Source: Sporichthya sp.
GTDB lineage: Bacteria > Actinomycetota > Actinomycetes > Sporichthyales > Sporichthyaceae
NCBI RefSeq assembly: GCF_013815995.1
Contig: NZ_JACDFE010000008.1
Span: forward strand, 1 to 40,286
Direction: 5' to 3'
DNA length: 40,286 bases
Made by a program: the position numbers and the translations under genes. This document shows positions 8,688 to 16,358 of the stretch, one piece after another. Below the pieces are notes generated by a model, which saw only the letters and a program-made list of their open reading frames with translations, did no database searches and was not told the DNA's origin. Positions within the stretch are counted from its first letter, which is position 1; every line of letters starts with the position of its first letter.

Positions 8688-9440
8688 ATGAGTGCGTACG
8701 CGGGGGGTCCCAAGCTGCCCTGGGAGGGCAAGGCGCAGCCCGCCGACAAGGTGATCGTCGCGGTGATCATGCTCAGCGGGATCTACGGGCTGGCCACCAT
8801 GCCGCTGATCCCCTGGATGATCCAGGAGCACCCGGTCTGGCTGGCCGCGATCCGCGGCGGGATGACCTCCATCGTCAACCTCGGGGCGATGGCCCGGATC
8901 GGCGAGGTCAACGTCCTGGTCGCGATCTTCGTCGGCCTGCCGGCCACCGTGATGTTCGACTGGGCCTACTGGTGGGCCGGGGCGCGGTGGGGCGAGCGGG
9001 CCCTGCACATGATCCTCGGCGAATCCCGCAAGACCGAAGCGCGCCTGGAGAAGGTCAAGCGCTGGACCGAGAAGTACGGCGCGCTCGCGGTGCTGACCGC
9101 CTACTACCTACCGGTGCCGACCGTGCTGATCTATGCCGCCGCCGGCTGGGCCGGCATGCGGCTGACGACGTTCCTGATCCTGGACATCGTCGGAGCGCTG
9201 TTGTGGGTCGGGGTGCTCGCCGGCCTGGGCTACTGGGCCGGGCAGTCCGCGGTGGACGCCGTCGACGCGGTAGCGGACTACACGCTCTACATCACGATCG
9301 CCATCGTCGTGGTGGTGGTGGCGCGGCAGGTCTGGACGACGCGGCGTCAGATCAAGGAAGCGACGCAGGCCGCGCACGCCGAGAAGGCGGCGCGGGACAG
9401 CGCCGCGCGGGAGGACGCAGCCTCCGACCCTGTCGCCTGA
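8688..9440 (+). CDS. DedA/VTT-domain integral membrane protein
   Basis: A 250-residue membrane protein with four to five hydrophobic segments. It contains the VTT-type central region (FDWAYWWAGARWGERALHM, then YYLPVPTVLIYAAAGWAGM) typical of the DedA/SNARE-associated family, which is linked to lipid scrambling and membrane homeostasis. A long C-terminal helix rich in Ala, Glu and Arg faces the cytoplasm. The ATG at 8688 has only a weak ribosome-binding site. It is divergent from the Rieske pair and convergent, by 3 bases, with the following lipoprotein gene. Confidence 0.8.
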   Translation: MSAYAGGPKLPWEGKAQPADKVIVAVIMLSGIYGLATMPLIPWMIQEHPVWLAAIRGGMTSIVNLGAMARIGEVNVLVAIFVGLPATVMFDWAYWWAGARWGERALHMILGESRKTEARLEKVKRWTEKYGALAVLTAYYLPVPTVLIYAAAGWAGMRLTTFLILDIVGALLWVGVLAGLGYWAGQSAVDAVDAVADYTLYITIAIVVVVVARQVWTTRRQIKEATQAAHAEKAARDSAAREDAASDPVA

Positions 9441-9443
9441 CGG

Positions 9444-10115
9444 CTACTCGAGGCCGGCGCGCATCCCGTCCTGGGTCAGCTCCACCCACATCGCCCGGCC
9501 GCCGCGCTCGGTGTTGAAGGTGACGACGTACTTCTCGGCCGGCTCCAGGTTCAGCTCGCCGTTGCCGTGCCGCAGGCCCTGCTCGGCCCAGGCCGGCTCG
9601 CCTTCCTTCGGGTCGGTGCGGGTCCAGCCGTCCTTCTCCAGAATCTCGATCGCCTGCGCGCCGGTGATGTTCCGCCACAACGCGGAGACGCCGCCGAAGT
9701 CCGGGCCCTCCGCGGGGTCGCAGTGGAAGGTGTCGTCGGGGTGCATCGGCTCCACCTGGCGCAGCGCCTTGGCGGGGAACAGCGCAAGCACGTGCTTGTT
9801 GATCAACGCATTGGAAGCGGCCACCGCGAGCGCGCACTCCTGCTTGCCGGCCTTCGGCTGGTCGCTGGTCGGGTCCTTGCCCTTCCGCGGGTCGGTCGTG
9901 GCGATCGGCTTGGTGCCCGTGGCGGTGCCGTCCTTTCCGGACTCGGCCACCGTCTTCGCGTCGTCGGCGGGCCGGCCGGTGGTGCTATCGGCAGCCTTGT
10001 CAGCAGGCACGATGTCGACCCGGCCGTCGATCGCGGCCGGCTCCTCGTCGCCGGCGCAACCCCCCAGGGCAAGCACCAGTGCCGCGGCTCCGCACCCGAT
10101 CCGCCAGTTCCTCAT
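9444..10115 (-). CDS. Secreted lipoprotein of unknown function
   Basis: A 223-residue protein with a lipoprotein signal (lipobox LGGC at about residue 20) and a low-complexity Asp/Lys/Thr/Gly-rich linker to about residue 85. A compact C-terminal domain starts near KQECALAVAASNALINKHV and holds two cysteines that could form a disulfide. I do not recognise the domain. It has its own start and lies between the convergent DedA gene and the remains of the flagellar locus. Confidence 0.7.
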   Translation of the reverse strand: MRNWRIGCGAAALVLALGGCAGDEEPAAIDGRVDIVPADKAADSTTGRPADDAKTVAESGKDGTATGTKPIATTDPRKGKDPTSDQPKAGKQECALAVAASNALINKHVLALFPAKALRQVEPMHPDDTFHCDPAEGPDFGGVSALWRNITGAQAIEILEKDGWTRTDPKEGEPAWAEQGLRHGNGELNLEPAEKYVVTFNTERGGRAMWVELTQDGMRAGLE

Positions 10116-10160
10116 GTTCCTACTGTGCCGACAACAGCCCCCTGAAGCGGGGATGTCCGC

Positions 10161-10523
10161 CTAGAAACTGGCGTCGAGGAAGGCCGGAGTGCTGCGGTCG
10201 AGCGCGTGCGCCTGGATCCGCTCGGCGAGGCGGAGCTCCTGACGGGCGGCGGCGACGGCCCGGCTGAGGTCCTCGGCCAGGCGCAGCTGCCGGGCGGCGA
10301 TCGCCTCGGCGCGGGCGCGCAACCGCTCGGGCAGCGGACCGGACAGGGCCGGGGCGACCCAGTCCGGACGGGGCGCCACCGCGACCGCGGGCGTTCCGTC
10401 GGTCAGCAGCCGCTCGGCACGGGTGACGTCGAGCTCGAGCGTGATCAGCGCGTCGGCCCAGGCGGTCTCCCAGTCGGTCGCGAGCTGCTCGGGCGCGACC
10501 AGGCGCAGAGTGCGTTCGGCCAT
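10161..10523 (-). CDS. Small helical protein of a flagellar locus (possible FliT-like chaperone)
   Basis: A 120-residue, largely alpha-helical protein starting MAERTLRLVAPEQLATDWETAWADAL. It lies directly downstream, by 10 bases, of the fliS remnant on the same strand. In other actinobacterial flagellar clusters a small protein of this general type often follows fliS, which would suit a FliT-like export chaperone, but the similarity is weak and the role is inferred mainly from position. The frame looks intact, unlike its neighbours. Confidence 0.55.
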   Translation of the reverse strand: MAERTLRLVAPEQLATDWETAWADALITLELDVTRAERLLTDGTPAVAVAPRPDWVAPALSGPLPERLRARAEAIAARQLRLAEDLSRAVAAARQELRLAERIQAHALDRSTPAFLDASF

Positions 10524-10533
10524 CACGTCCGCC

Positions 10534-10689
10534 TCAGCCCGCGCGCTCGACCGGGGCGGCCGCGACGGAGACCTCAAGGGCGGCGGCCCGCCAGGCTTCG
10601 GCGAGAGGCTCCACCAGGGCGCGGACCCCGGCGGTGCGCTCCGGATCGCCGGCGACGTTCGCGCGGACCCTGGTGGGGAGGTAAGCCAT
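10534..10689 (-). pseudogene. fliS: fliS remnant: C-terminal fragment only
   Basis: The translated stretch RVRANVAGDPERTAGVRAL, then VEPLAEAWRAAALEVS, resembles the C-terminal end of FliS, the cytoplasmic flagellin export chaperone. FliS proteins are usually about 120-140 residues; only about 45 recognisable residues remain. The 5' part is missing, and the frame now begins opposite the start of the divergent flgL gene, so a rearrangement junction lies near 10670-10690. It is probably not functional. Assignment rests on a short match made by eye. Confidence 0.55.
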
Positions 10690-11206
10690 GATCGGACGTG
10701 TCACCCAGCGCTCGATCGCGACGCACACGCTGATGGGTTTGCAGGGCAACCTGAGTCGGATGGCCGGCATCCAGCAGCAGCGCTCCAGCGGCAAGCAGAT
10801 CTCGCGGCCCTCGGACTCGCCGACCGGCACCGTCGCCGCGATGCAGATGCGTGGCGAGATCCGCGACAGGGCGCGGACATCTTCGGTGTGCTGACCGACA
10901 TCTCGACCGCGCTGCGCTCGGGCAACCGCGCCGCTCTGAACACCGGGCTGGGTGACCTCGACACCGCGATGAACCGGATCTCCGGCAAGCTCGCGGAGGT
11001 CGGCGCCGGCTACAACCGGCTTGAGCAGATGCAAAGTGCCGCCGACGACCGGGTGATCAGTTTGACGACCTCGTTGTCCGACGTCGAGGACATCGACCTG
11101 CCCGCAACCATCGTGGAGCTCAACTTGGCCCAGGTAGCCCAGCAGGCCGCGCTCGCCGCGACCGAGCGCGTGATCGCCCCCTTCGCTTGCGGACTTTCTC
11201 CGATGA
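10688..11206 (+). pseudogene. flgL: flgL pseudogene (hook-filament junction protein) with internal deletion and frameshifts
   Basis: The N-terminal part (MIGRVTQRSIATHTLMGLQG, LSSGK-like RSSGKQISRPSDSP) is the D0/D1 start of FlgL and has a good GGGGAGG ribosome-binding site. After about 60 codons the frame ends shortly past RGEIR. In another frame the C-terminal part follows directly (DIFGVLTDISTALRSGN, NRLEQMQSAADDRV, VEDIDLPATIVELNL). Roughly 130 central residues of an expected ~300 are gone. A second lesion near 11180 removes the natural end: dropping one base restores SLADFLR and a TGA that overlaps the fliW start. With three lesions this is a pseudogene. Confidence 0.85.
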
Positions 11207-11628
11207 GCGCCGTGATCGAGGGCTCCGTCGGACAAGGGGAGCTGGAAACGGTGCCCGCGCTGGAGTTCGTCGGCCCGGTCGCCGGTTTCGCCGCGCTGTG
11301 TTCGTTCGTGCTCACCGAGATCGACCCCGCCTCGGTGGTGTGTGCGATGCGCTCACTGGAGGACCCCGAGGTGCGGTTCCTGGTGATGCCACCCGGACCG
11401 TTCTTCCCCGACTACGCGCCGGAGATCAGCGACGACTGGGCCGAGAGCCTTGGCTTGACCTGCGCCGAGGACGCGTTGGTGCTGGTCATCGTCAACCCCG
11501 GCACCTCGGTTGCCGACGCGACGGTGAACCTGCTCGCGCCCATCGTCATCAACACCGTCACCCTGCATGCCGCGCAGGTCGTCCTCGCCGAGGACCTGCC
11601 GCTGCGGGCACCCCTGCCGGTGAACTGA
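11203..11628 (+). CDS. fliW: FliW flagellar assembly factor
   Basis: A 141-residue protein matching FliW throughout: LEFVGPVAGF, MRSLEDPEVRFLVMPPGPFF, PDYAPEISDDWAESLGL, and a C-terminal TVNLLAPIVINTVTLHAAQV. FliW binds flagellin and the translational regulator CsrA, linking flagellin level to its synthesis. The ATG overlaps the ancestral flgL stop (ATGA), the normal actinobacterial flgL-fliW coupling. The frame is intact although flgL is destroyed. csrA, usually next, is absent; the fliW 3' end overlaps by 71 bases with a convergent kinase gene. It may be a recently orphaned gene awaiting decay. Confidence 0.88.
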   Translation: MSAVIEGSVGQGELETVPALEFVGPVAGFAALCSFVLTEIDPASVVCAMRSLEDPEVRFLVMPPGPFFPDYAPEISDDWAESLGLTCAEDALVLVIVNPGTSVADATVNLLAPIVINTVTLHAAQVVLAEDLPLRAPLPVN

Positions 11629-12136
11629 CGACCGGTGAACTGACGGCCTCCGCGATCTGTTCAGCGACCCGCTCGCCGTCCAGGTCGGTGGTGTCGACCG
11701 TCAGATCGGCGAGCTGCTCGAGCAGCGGGTACCGGTACTCGACCTGGGTGCGTAGCTGAGCTTCGACGTCGTCGTTCCACGGGCGACCGGAGCCTTCGGT
11801 CGCCCGGGCCGCGAGCGTCCGCGCGTCGGCGCGCAGCCACACCACGAACGCGCGCTCGGCCAACACGCGTCGGCAGGTCAGACTCTCCACCGTCGAGGCC
11901 GCGGCCGTGAGGACGCTGCGCTCCTCCGAGTTCAGCAGATCCAGCAGCACCGCGGCCTCGGCGGCGTGCAGGGCGTCCAGGCCGTTGCGGTCCTTGAGCT
12001 GCGCGGCACTGGCGCCGAACCGGGCCAGCAGCTCGCCGTCGTTGTCGCGGTAGGTCCACCCCAGCCGAAGCGCCAAGCGCTCGCCGACCGTCGTCTTCCC
12101 GCTGCCCATCAGCCCGAGCAAAGCGATCCGTTCCAT
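11558..12136 (-). CDS. Shikimate-kinase-like P-loop kinase
   Basis: A 192-residue small nucleoside/shikimate-kinase-type ATPase with Walker A GLMGSGKTT at the N-terminus and a RDNDGELLARFG segment at the place of the shikimate kinase DxD region. A lid-like stretch lies around RATEGSGRPWND. It would phosphorylate a small hydroxylated metabolite; true shikimate kinase is not assured because it does not sit in an aroma-type (aro) operon. The last 20 or so residues are low-complexity Ala/Pro/Arg and run over the end of fliW on the other strand, which suggests the reading frame was extended by rearrangement. Confidence 0.75.
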   Translation of the reverse strand: MERIALLGLMGSGKTTVGERLALRLGWTYRDNDGELLARFGASAAQLKDRNGLDALHAAEAAVLLDLLNSEERSVLTAAASTVESLTCRRVLAERAFVVWLRADARTLAARATEGSGRPWNDDVEAQLRTQVEYRYPLLEQLADLTVDTTDLDGERVAEQIAEAVSSPVVSSPAGVPAAAGPRRGRPARHAG

Positions 12137-12331
12137 GCCGGCGTTCTACCCGCGTCGGCCCCGCGTCACCCGGTCCGCTGGCACCGCCTCTGAAACGCAA
12201 CTGAGCGACAAGGTTGAGACGCGGGAGGTGCCTCGTCGGCCCCGGATCGCATCACACGTATCAACCCTGTCGCCCAGTGGTGCGAAGCCGGGCGAGCGCG
12301 TGCCGCACGGAGCGCCGGAGCGGGCTCCCCT

Positions 12332-12625
12332 ATGCTCGGCGGCACCGGCGCGGCTCAAGGAAGGGCCGCTGCCTCCCACGGAAGGTCGGCACGGCAGCGA
12401 ATCGGCAGTCTGGAGGAATCCCAGCGGGCCGTGCTGAACGTCCACGACAACGTGCTGCAGAACATCTTCGCCTCCGGCCTGATGCTCAGGACGACGCTGA
12501 ACACCGGTGCGCCCCCGGCTATCACCATGGAGCAGACGCTGGACCGGATGGACGACGCGGTGCGCGCCATCCGGCAGGTCGTCGAAGACCTCAACGACCA
12601 GCTCGACGCGAATCCAACGACCTAG
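12332..12625 (+). CDS. Stand-alone histidine-kinase dimerisation-type domain (no ATPase domain)
   Basis: A 97-residue protein whose helical core VHDNVLQNIFASGLMLRTTL matches the phospho-accepting helix of HisKA_3 kinases, including the histidine. The second helix (DRMDDAVRAIRQVVEDLND) is also present. No HATPase domain follows before the stop. It could be a remnant of a kinase or a small phosphotransfer/dimerisation partner for the receiver protein encoded 94 bases downstream. The ATG at 12332 has GGAG upstream; an in-frame GTG at 12299 is an alternative. Confidence 0.55.
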   Translation: MLGGTGAAQGRAAASHGRSARQRIGSLEESQRAVLNVHDNVLQNIFASGLMLRTTLNTGAPPAITMEQTLDRMDDAVRAIRQVVEDLNDQLDANPTT

Positions 12626-12719
12626 GTCCGCACCGATCGGGACTCTTGGCCTGTCCTGTCGTGGGTCTGCGCGACCGATGCACACGAGGTAAGGAAATCC
12701 GACCCGGGAGGCGGAGGTC

Positions 12720-13151
12720 ATGTTCAAGCAGCTTTGTCCCGAGACCGAACGGCTCGACCCGCTGCAGCTGCGTGCGACCTTCTGCCGGGTCCAGGTGTTG
12801 ATCGTCGACGACAGCGCACTGGTCCGCCGGTTGATCACCGCCCAGCTGGAGGGCACCGGTCGCTTCGACCTCGTGATGACGGCCGGCGACGGCAACGAGG
12901 CGATCGGCCTCGCCGAGTTGATGCAGCCCGACGTGGTCCTTCTCGATCTGTCGATGCCCTTCCTCGGTGGTCTCGAAGCCCTGCCGCTCGTGCTCTCCGT
13001 CGCCCCGCACGCGCGGGTGATCGTGATGTCCGGCTCGCCGTCGGACGAGATGGCGGTCCGCGCTCTGGCCGCGGGCGCAGTCGGCTATCTGGACAAGGGG
13101 CCGCAGCTGCACCTGCCGGCCGTCATCGACGCCGTTCTGGGCGCGGCCTGA
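12720..13151 (+). CDS. Single-domain response regulator (CheY-like receiver)
   Basis: A 143-residue receiver. Acidic pocket residues VDDS, the phosphorylatable Asp in VVLLDLSMP, Ser in VIVMSGS and Lys in GYLDKG are all present. There is no output domain; about 25 residues precede the receiver. The start has a good GGGAGGCGGAGG ribosome-binding site. Its sequence strongly resembles the receivers in the minus-strand REC-REC-Hpt protein (15015-16151) and in the 18787-19482 protein, pointing to local duplication. It may act in a phosphorelay with the Hpt domain of the former. Confidence 0.88.
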   Translation: MFKQLCPETERLDPLQLRATFCRVQVLIVDDSALVRRLITAQLEGTGRFDLVMTAGDGNEAIGLAELMQPDVVLLDLSMPFLGGLEALPLVLSVAPHARVIVMSGSPSDEMAVRALAAGAVGYLDKGPQLHLPAVIDAVLGAA

Positions 13152-13227
13152 GGGGTTTGTCCACAGGCCTCCCGCCGCCCCGCCGTTTCGGGGCAGACTC
13201 CTGCCTTCGCTGACATCGGGGGTGGCC

Positions 13228-13470
13228 ATGGAGCAGCACGATTTCGAGTTGCGGTTGGAGGGGACCGGCGAGGAACGCGGGGCCCTCCGGCTCGATGCGC
13301 TGAGTGAAATCTGCCCGGCGGCTGCAGGAGCTGTCGCGGCGGGTCGCGCGCCACGTCGCGGGCGGGCCGGAGGTCGGTCGCACGCCGGACCATCCGGCCG
13401 CGGTCGGTCGCCTTGTCCTGCGGGAATCCGGGCCGGCAGCGCTGCGGGCTTGTGGGCAGCGCCCTCCTGA
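13228..13470 (+). pseudogene. Frameshifted fragment of a hypothetical protein
   Basis: The start MEQHDFELRLEGTGEERGAL, then RLDALSEI, reads well and has GGGGGTGG upstream. From about 13312 the coherent sequence shifts to the next frame as ARRLQELSRRVARHVAGG and VGRTPDHPAAVGRLVLRES. One extra base near 13311-13313 would explain this. The joined protein resembles a class of actinobacterial hypotheticals with no assigned function. The remainder to about 13670 holds no feature I can identify. Confidence 0.45.
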
Positions 13471-13672
13471 CTCCGGAGGGGTAGGCAGGAGGACGCCGCT
13501 GAGCGCTTACCTGTCGCCGGGAGGGGTGTCGCGCAGGCGGGCGCTGAAGGCGGCGAATGTCCGCCTTGTCGTAGGAGAGTTGGTGCCGCGTCGTCGAGGC
13601 CGGCCGCTTCGCGAGCGAGAGCCCTCGCCACTCCTGCTGCGGCCGGATCGGACGGGACTCGATGTCGGTGGG

Positions 13673-14065
13673 TCAGGCGCCGGGCGGGGCGAAGAACTCC
13701 AGCGGCAGGTTGTCGGGGTCGCGGAAGGACAGGCCGGACCCGTAGGGCGCGTCCACGATGCCACCGTGCTTGATGCCGAGGCCGTCGAGGTGCTTCTGCT
13801 GCAGCTCGAGGGCGGCGCGGTCGGGGCAGCCGAAGGCGAGGTGGTCGAGACCGACGCGACGCTCGTCGAACCGGGTCGCATCGGTCCCGCTGGGGAACTG
13901 GTGCAGACCGATCAACGTCCCGTCGATGGCCCAGACGACGTGCCGGAACGGGCCGGTGTCCTCGTCGAGGACCGGTTCGGCCCCGAACAGGGCGGTGTAC
14001 CAGGGGACGCTCACGGACAGGTCCCGGACGGTGAGAGCGACGTGGGTGATCGAGGGGAAGGACAT
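13673..14065 (-). CDS. VOC superfamily (glyoxalase/dioxygenase fold) protein
   Basis: A 130-residue vicinal-oxygen-chelate protein: ITHVALTVRDLSVSVPWYTALFG at the start (first beta-alpha-beta unit) and GLDHLAFGCPDRAAL, then LSFRDPDNLPLEFF in the second. The histidines in ITHVAL and LDHLAF and the glutamate in PLEFF occupy typical metal-binding positions. AGGAG lies before the ATG. The reaction is not predictable. It is inserted between remains of flagellar genes. Confidence 0.85.
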   Translation of the reverse strand: MSFPSITHVALTVRDLSVSVPWYTALFGAEPVLDEDTGPFRHVVWAIDGTLIGLHQFPSGTDATRFDERRVGLDHLAFGCPDRAALELQQKHLDGLGIKHGGIVDAPYGSGLSFRDPDNLPLEFFAPPGA

Positions 14066-14178
14066 AGTAGGGCTCCTGAGGTGTCGGGGTCGCTTGGCAG
14101 TTCGACCTTTACCCCTGCACCCGGCCATGATCAAGTGCAGGTTCAATACCGACCCGCCCAGATTCTGGGCTGGGCACC

Positions 14179-14515
14179 TCACCGTCCGGGCAGCGCCGGC
14201 ACCTTGTGTGTCCCCACGGCCGAGCCGCGGGCCTTCAGCGACAGCACGAACGCCAGCACCTGCGCGACGGCGGCGAACAGCTCGCCGGGGATCTCCTGCT
14301 CCACCTCGCACGCCTTGTAGAGCGCCCGGGCCAGCGCGACGTCGGAGACCATGGGCACCCGGTGCTTGGCGGCCTCCTCGCGGATCCAGGTCGCCACGTG
14401 ACCTGAACCCTCGCACGACGTCGCCGTTGGCGATCTTGCTCATCATCCGGTTGCGGCTCATCGCATCTGCTTGGACCGGATCGCGCCCTTGAGGGGGTTC
14501 ATCCCCTTCCACTAC
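14179..14515 (-). pseudogene. flhB: flhB remnant (flagellar export switch protein, C-terminal parts)
   Basis: On the minus strand several frames give FlhB-like pieces in the right order: VEGDEP, then PLKGAIRSKQMR, then MSRNRMMSKIANGDVV, then HVATWIREEAAKHRVPMVSD and VALARALYKACEVEQEIPGE with LFAAVAQVLAFVLSLKARG. FlhB gates export in the flagellar type III apparatus, and these match its linker and cytoplasmic domain. The NPTH autocleavage segment is absent: about 35 residues are deleted between GDVV and HVATW. At least two frameshifts separate the pieces, and the membrane part is missing. Confidence 0.75.
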
Positions 14516-14760
14516 GGCTTGAGGTTCTTCGTCGCCAGGTGCACCCCCCTGCGCCGCCGAGGTGATGAAGGTGACCACAGCCAGGCTCCTTCTGGCCCGG
14601 AGTTGAGGACCAACGGCCAGGTCGATAAGAGGACCGAAAAGTCATCGGTGGGGACGGGACCTTCGACCCTGGGAGGGCCTTGCGGCCTCGGCTTCACTCG
14701 AATGGCGGTCGACGGCACCCGACCGCCGCTCACTCTGGCGGGTGAGAGAAGAGGTTGCGC

Positions 14761-14795
14761 GAGGGCCCGGATCGCTGCGGTCGATCCGGGCCCTC
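14761..14795. terminator. Strong hairpin, possible terminator
   Basis: GAGGGCCCGGATCG (14761-14774) pairs perfectly with CGATCCGGGCCCTC (14782-14795) around a 7-base loop. It has no T tract on either side. It could be the terminator of the minus-strand REC-REC-Hpt gene or of a lost gene. Confidence 0.55.
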
Positions 14796-14914
14796 ACGTC
14801 ATAACGGCCGCCACGTCAGCAGCCGGCGCGCCGCCTTCCCTGGCCGATTCACGCCTTGCGGCCCGGTCCGAACGGGGGCGCGACCTCCTTGCGCTGATCA
14901 CCGGCGGAATGACA

Positions 14915-14977
14915 GACCCGGCGGACCCGGCGGACCCGGCGGACCCGGCGGACCCGGCGGACCCGGCGGACCCGGCG
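14915..14977. repeat. Seven exact copies of a 9-bp tandem repeat
   Basis: GACCCGGCG is repeated seven times without interruption, just downstream of the REC-REC-Hpt stop. If read it would give Asp-Pro-Ala repeats, but no gene covers it. It is a probable slippage-prone variable-number repeat. Confidence 0.9.
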
Positions 14978-15014
14978 GTTGGGCGGGAATGGCCCGACCC
15001 GGCTATGAATCCGG

Positions 15015-16151
15015 CTAGACCTGCCCCGGTGGCCCTGCTGCGACGCCGGCCGATGCCCAACGGTCGAAGGCCGCGCGGAGCTGTCTCACCCGGTCGCGGC
15101 TGCCGTCGAGTGAACCGGCTGCGGCCAGGAACTCCAGCTCCCGCGAGATCGACTCCATCCTCAGTGCCCCGACACTTGCGGCGGCGCCCTTGATCGCGTG
15201 CGCAAGCCGGGTGACCTCCTGGGCATCGCCGGTGCCGATCGCGGCCTGAAGGTGGGTCAACCGGTCCTGGGCATGTACCCGGAAGCCTTCCAGGATTGAG
15301 GCGACGGCCGCGGGTCCGATCCGGCCGATGAGGGTGGAGAGCGCCTCCTGGTCCACGTCGTGCCCGGGATCGGTGATCTCGTCGGGTTGCTCGCGCCGTG
15401 GCCGGGCGGCATGGCGGGCCAGCGCAGCATCCAGATCGGACAACACGAGGGGCATGGACAGGTGGTCGGTCAACCCCGCCGCCAGCCAGGACTCCCGCCC
15501 ACGTCCGAGATCGCCGGACATCACGATCACCGGCAGGGGGCGGTGCTCACCGGCCCGGCGCTGCAGCTGCGCGGCCACCTCGGCCGCGGTCAGGTTGGGC
15601 AACTGATCGGCGAGCAGGACGGCCGCGTACCTGCGGGTCCCGGCCAGGGCCACCCCGATGCTTCCGTCGGCGGCCACGTCGGCGCGGTATCCGAGCCACT
15701 CGAGCAGATGCCGGACGAGTTCCTGGTCGTCGCGATCGGGGTCGATGACGAGAATCGGCGGTTGTTCTGGTGACTGGCCGTCGGAGGTGTCGCCGAGGGC
15801 CTCGCGCAGACGGGCCGGCAACGAGCCCGCCCGGAGATGCTTTTCCACGAAGCCGCACGCGCCCAGCGCGCCCGCGGTCCTGGAGAACTCTCGTCGGCCG
15901 AACCCGGACAACACCACAACCTGGGTGGAGGGCGAGGCGGCCAGGATCAGCGGGAGGGCTTCCAACCCACCCATGCCGGGCATCGCCAGATCGAGCAGCA
16001 TCACCTCGGGCCGGTAATGGCCGGCGATCTCGATGGCTTCCTTTCCGTCGGCGCCCTCGGCGCAGACCTCGAAGCCGCGGTCGCGCTCAAGCTCCGCGCG
16101 CCACAGGGATCGGACGTCTTCGGAGTCGTCGATGATCGCGACTTTTCGCAT
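15015..16151 (-). CDS. REC-REC-Hpt phosphorelay protein
   Basis: A 378-residue protein. A canonical receiver (residues 1-120) has IDDSED, LLDLAMPGMGG, VVLSGF and VEKHL. A second receiver-like domain (about 130-250) looks degenerate: the phospho-Asp position reads LLADQLP with Ala four residues before Pro, and the KP motif is MP. A C-terminal Hpt domain (about 275-370) has the phosphoacceptor motif HAIKGAAASVGA. The ATG at 16151 is preceded by AAAGGAG. It would relay phosphate through the Hpt histidine, perhaps with the nearby single receivers. It is divergent from the diguanylate cyclase gene across 207 bases that probably hold both promoters. Confidence 0.88.
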   Translation of the reverse strand: MRKVAIIDDSEDVRSLWRAELERDRGFEVCAEGADGKEAIEIAGHYRPEVMLLDLAMPGMGGLEALPLILAASPSTQVVVLSGFGRREFSRTAGALGACGFVEKHLRAGSLPARLREALGDTSDGQSPEQPPILVIDPDRDDQELVRHLLEWLGYRADVAADGSIGVALAGTRRYAAVLLADQLPNLTAAEVAAQLQRRAGEHRPLPVIVMSGDLGRGRESWLAAGLTDHLSMPLVLSDLDAALARHAARPRREQPDEITDPGHDVDQEALSTLIGRIGPAAVASILEGFRVHAQDRLTHLQAAIGTGDAQEVTRLAHAIKGAAASVGALRMESISRELEFLAAAGSLDGSRDRVRQLRAAFDRWASAGVAAGPPGQV

Positions 16152-16358
16152 GGCGTCTCCTTTCGGCGAGCTCAGGAGTCCCGCCATCGGCAGGATCGGT
16201 CGGCACGAGCGCGCCTGTGAGGGGGCATTGGTCCTGACAGGCATCGAAGGAGCGGGACGAGGACGGGACCTTCGGTCCTCGATGCGGGCGTGCCCATGGC
16301 CGACAACACGGACATCAGCGCAATTCGGTCCCGAACCCTCAACAACGAACGAGGAACA

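Larger units (their letters stand above)
14516..15014. other. Non-coding stretch with a hairpin and a tandem repeat
   Basis: About 500 bases with no convincing gene on either strand. It holds a perfect 14-bp inverted repeat at 14761-14795 and a 9-bp tandem repeat at 14915-14977. It is probably an erosion zone left by flagellar gene loss. Confidence 0.6.

Noticed and set aside
11558-12136. Functional shikimate kinase of an aro operon
   Set aside because: No aro genes are nearby and its 3' end runs over fliW; only a shikimate-kinase-like fold is supported.
14915-14977. 9-bp tandem repeat as a CRISPR array or coding repeat
   Set aside because: There are no spacers, the unit is far too short for CRISPR, and no gene covers it.
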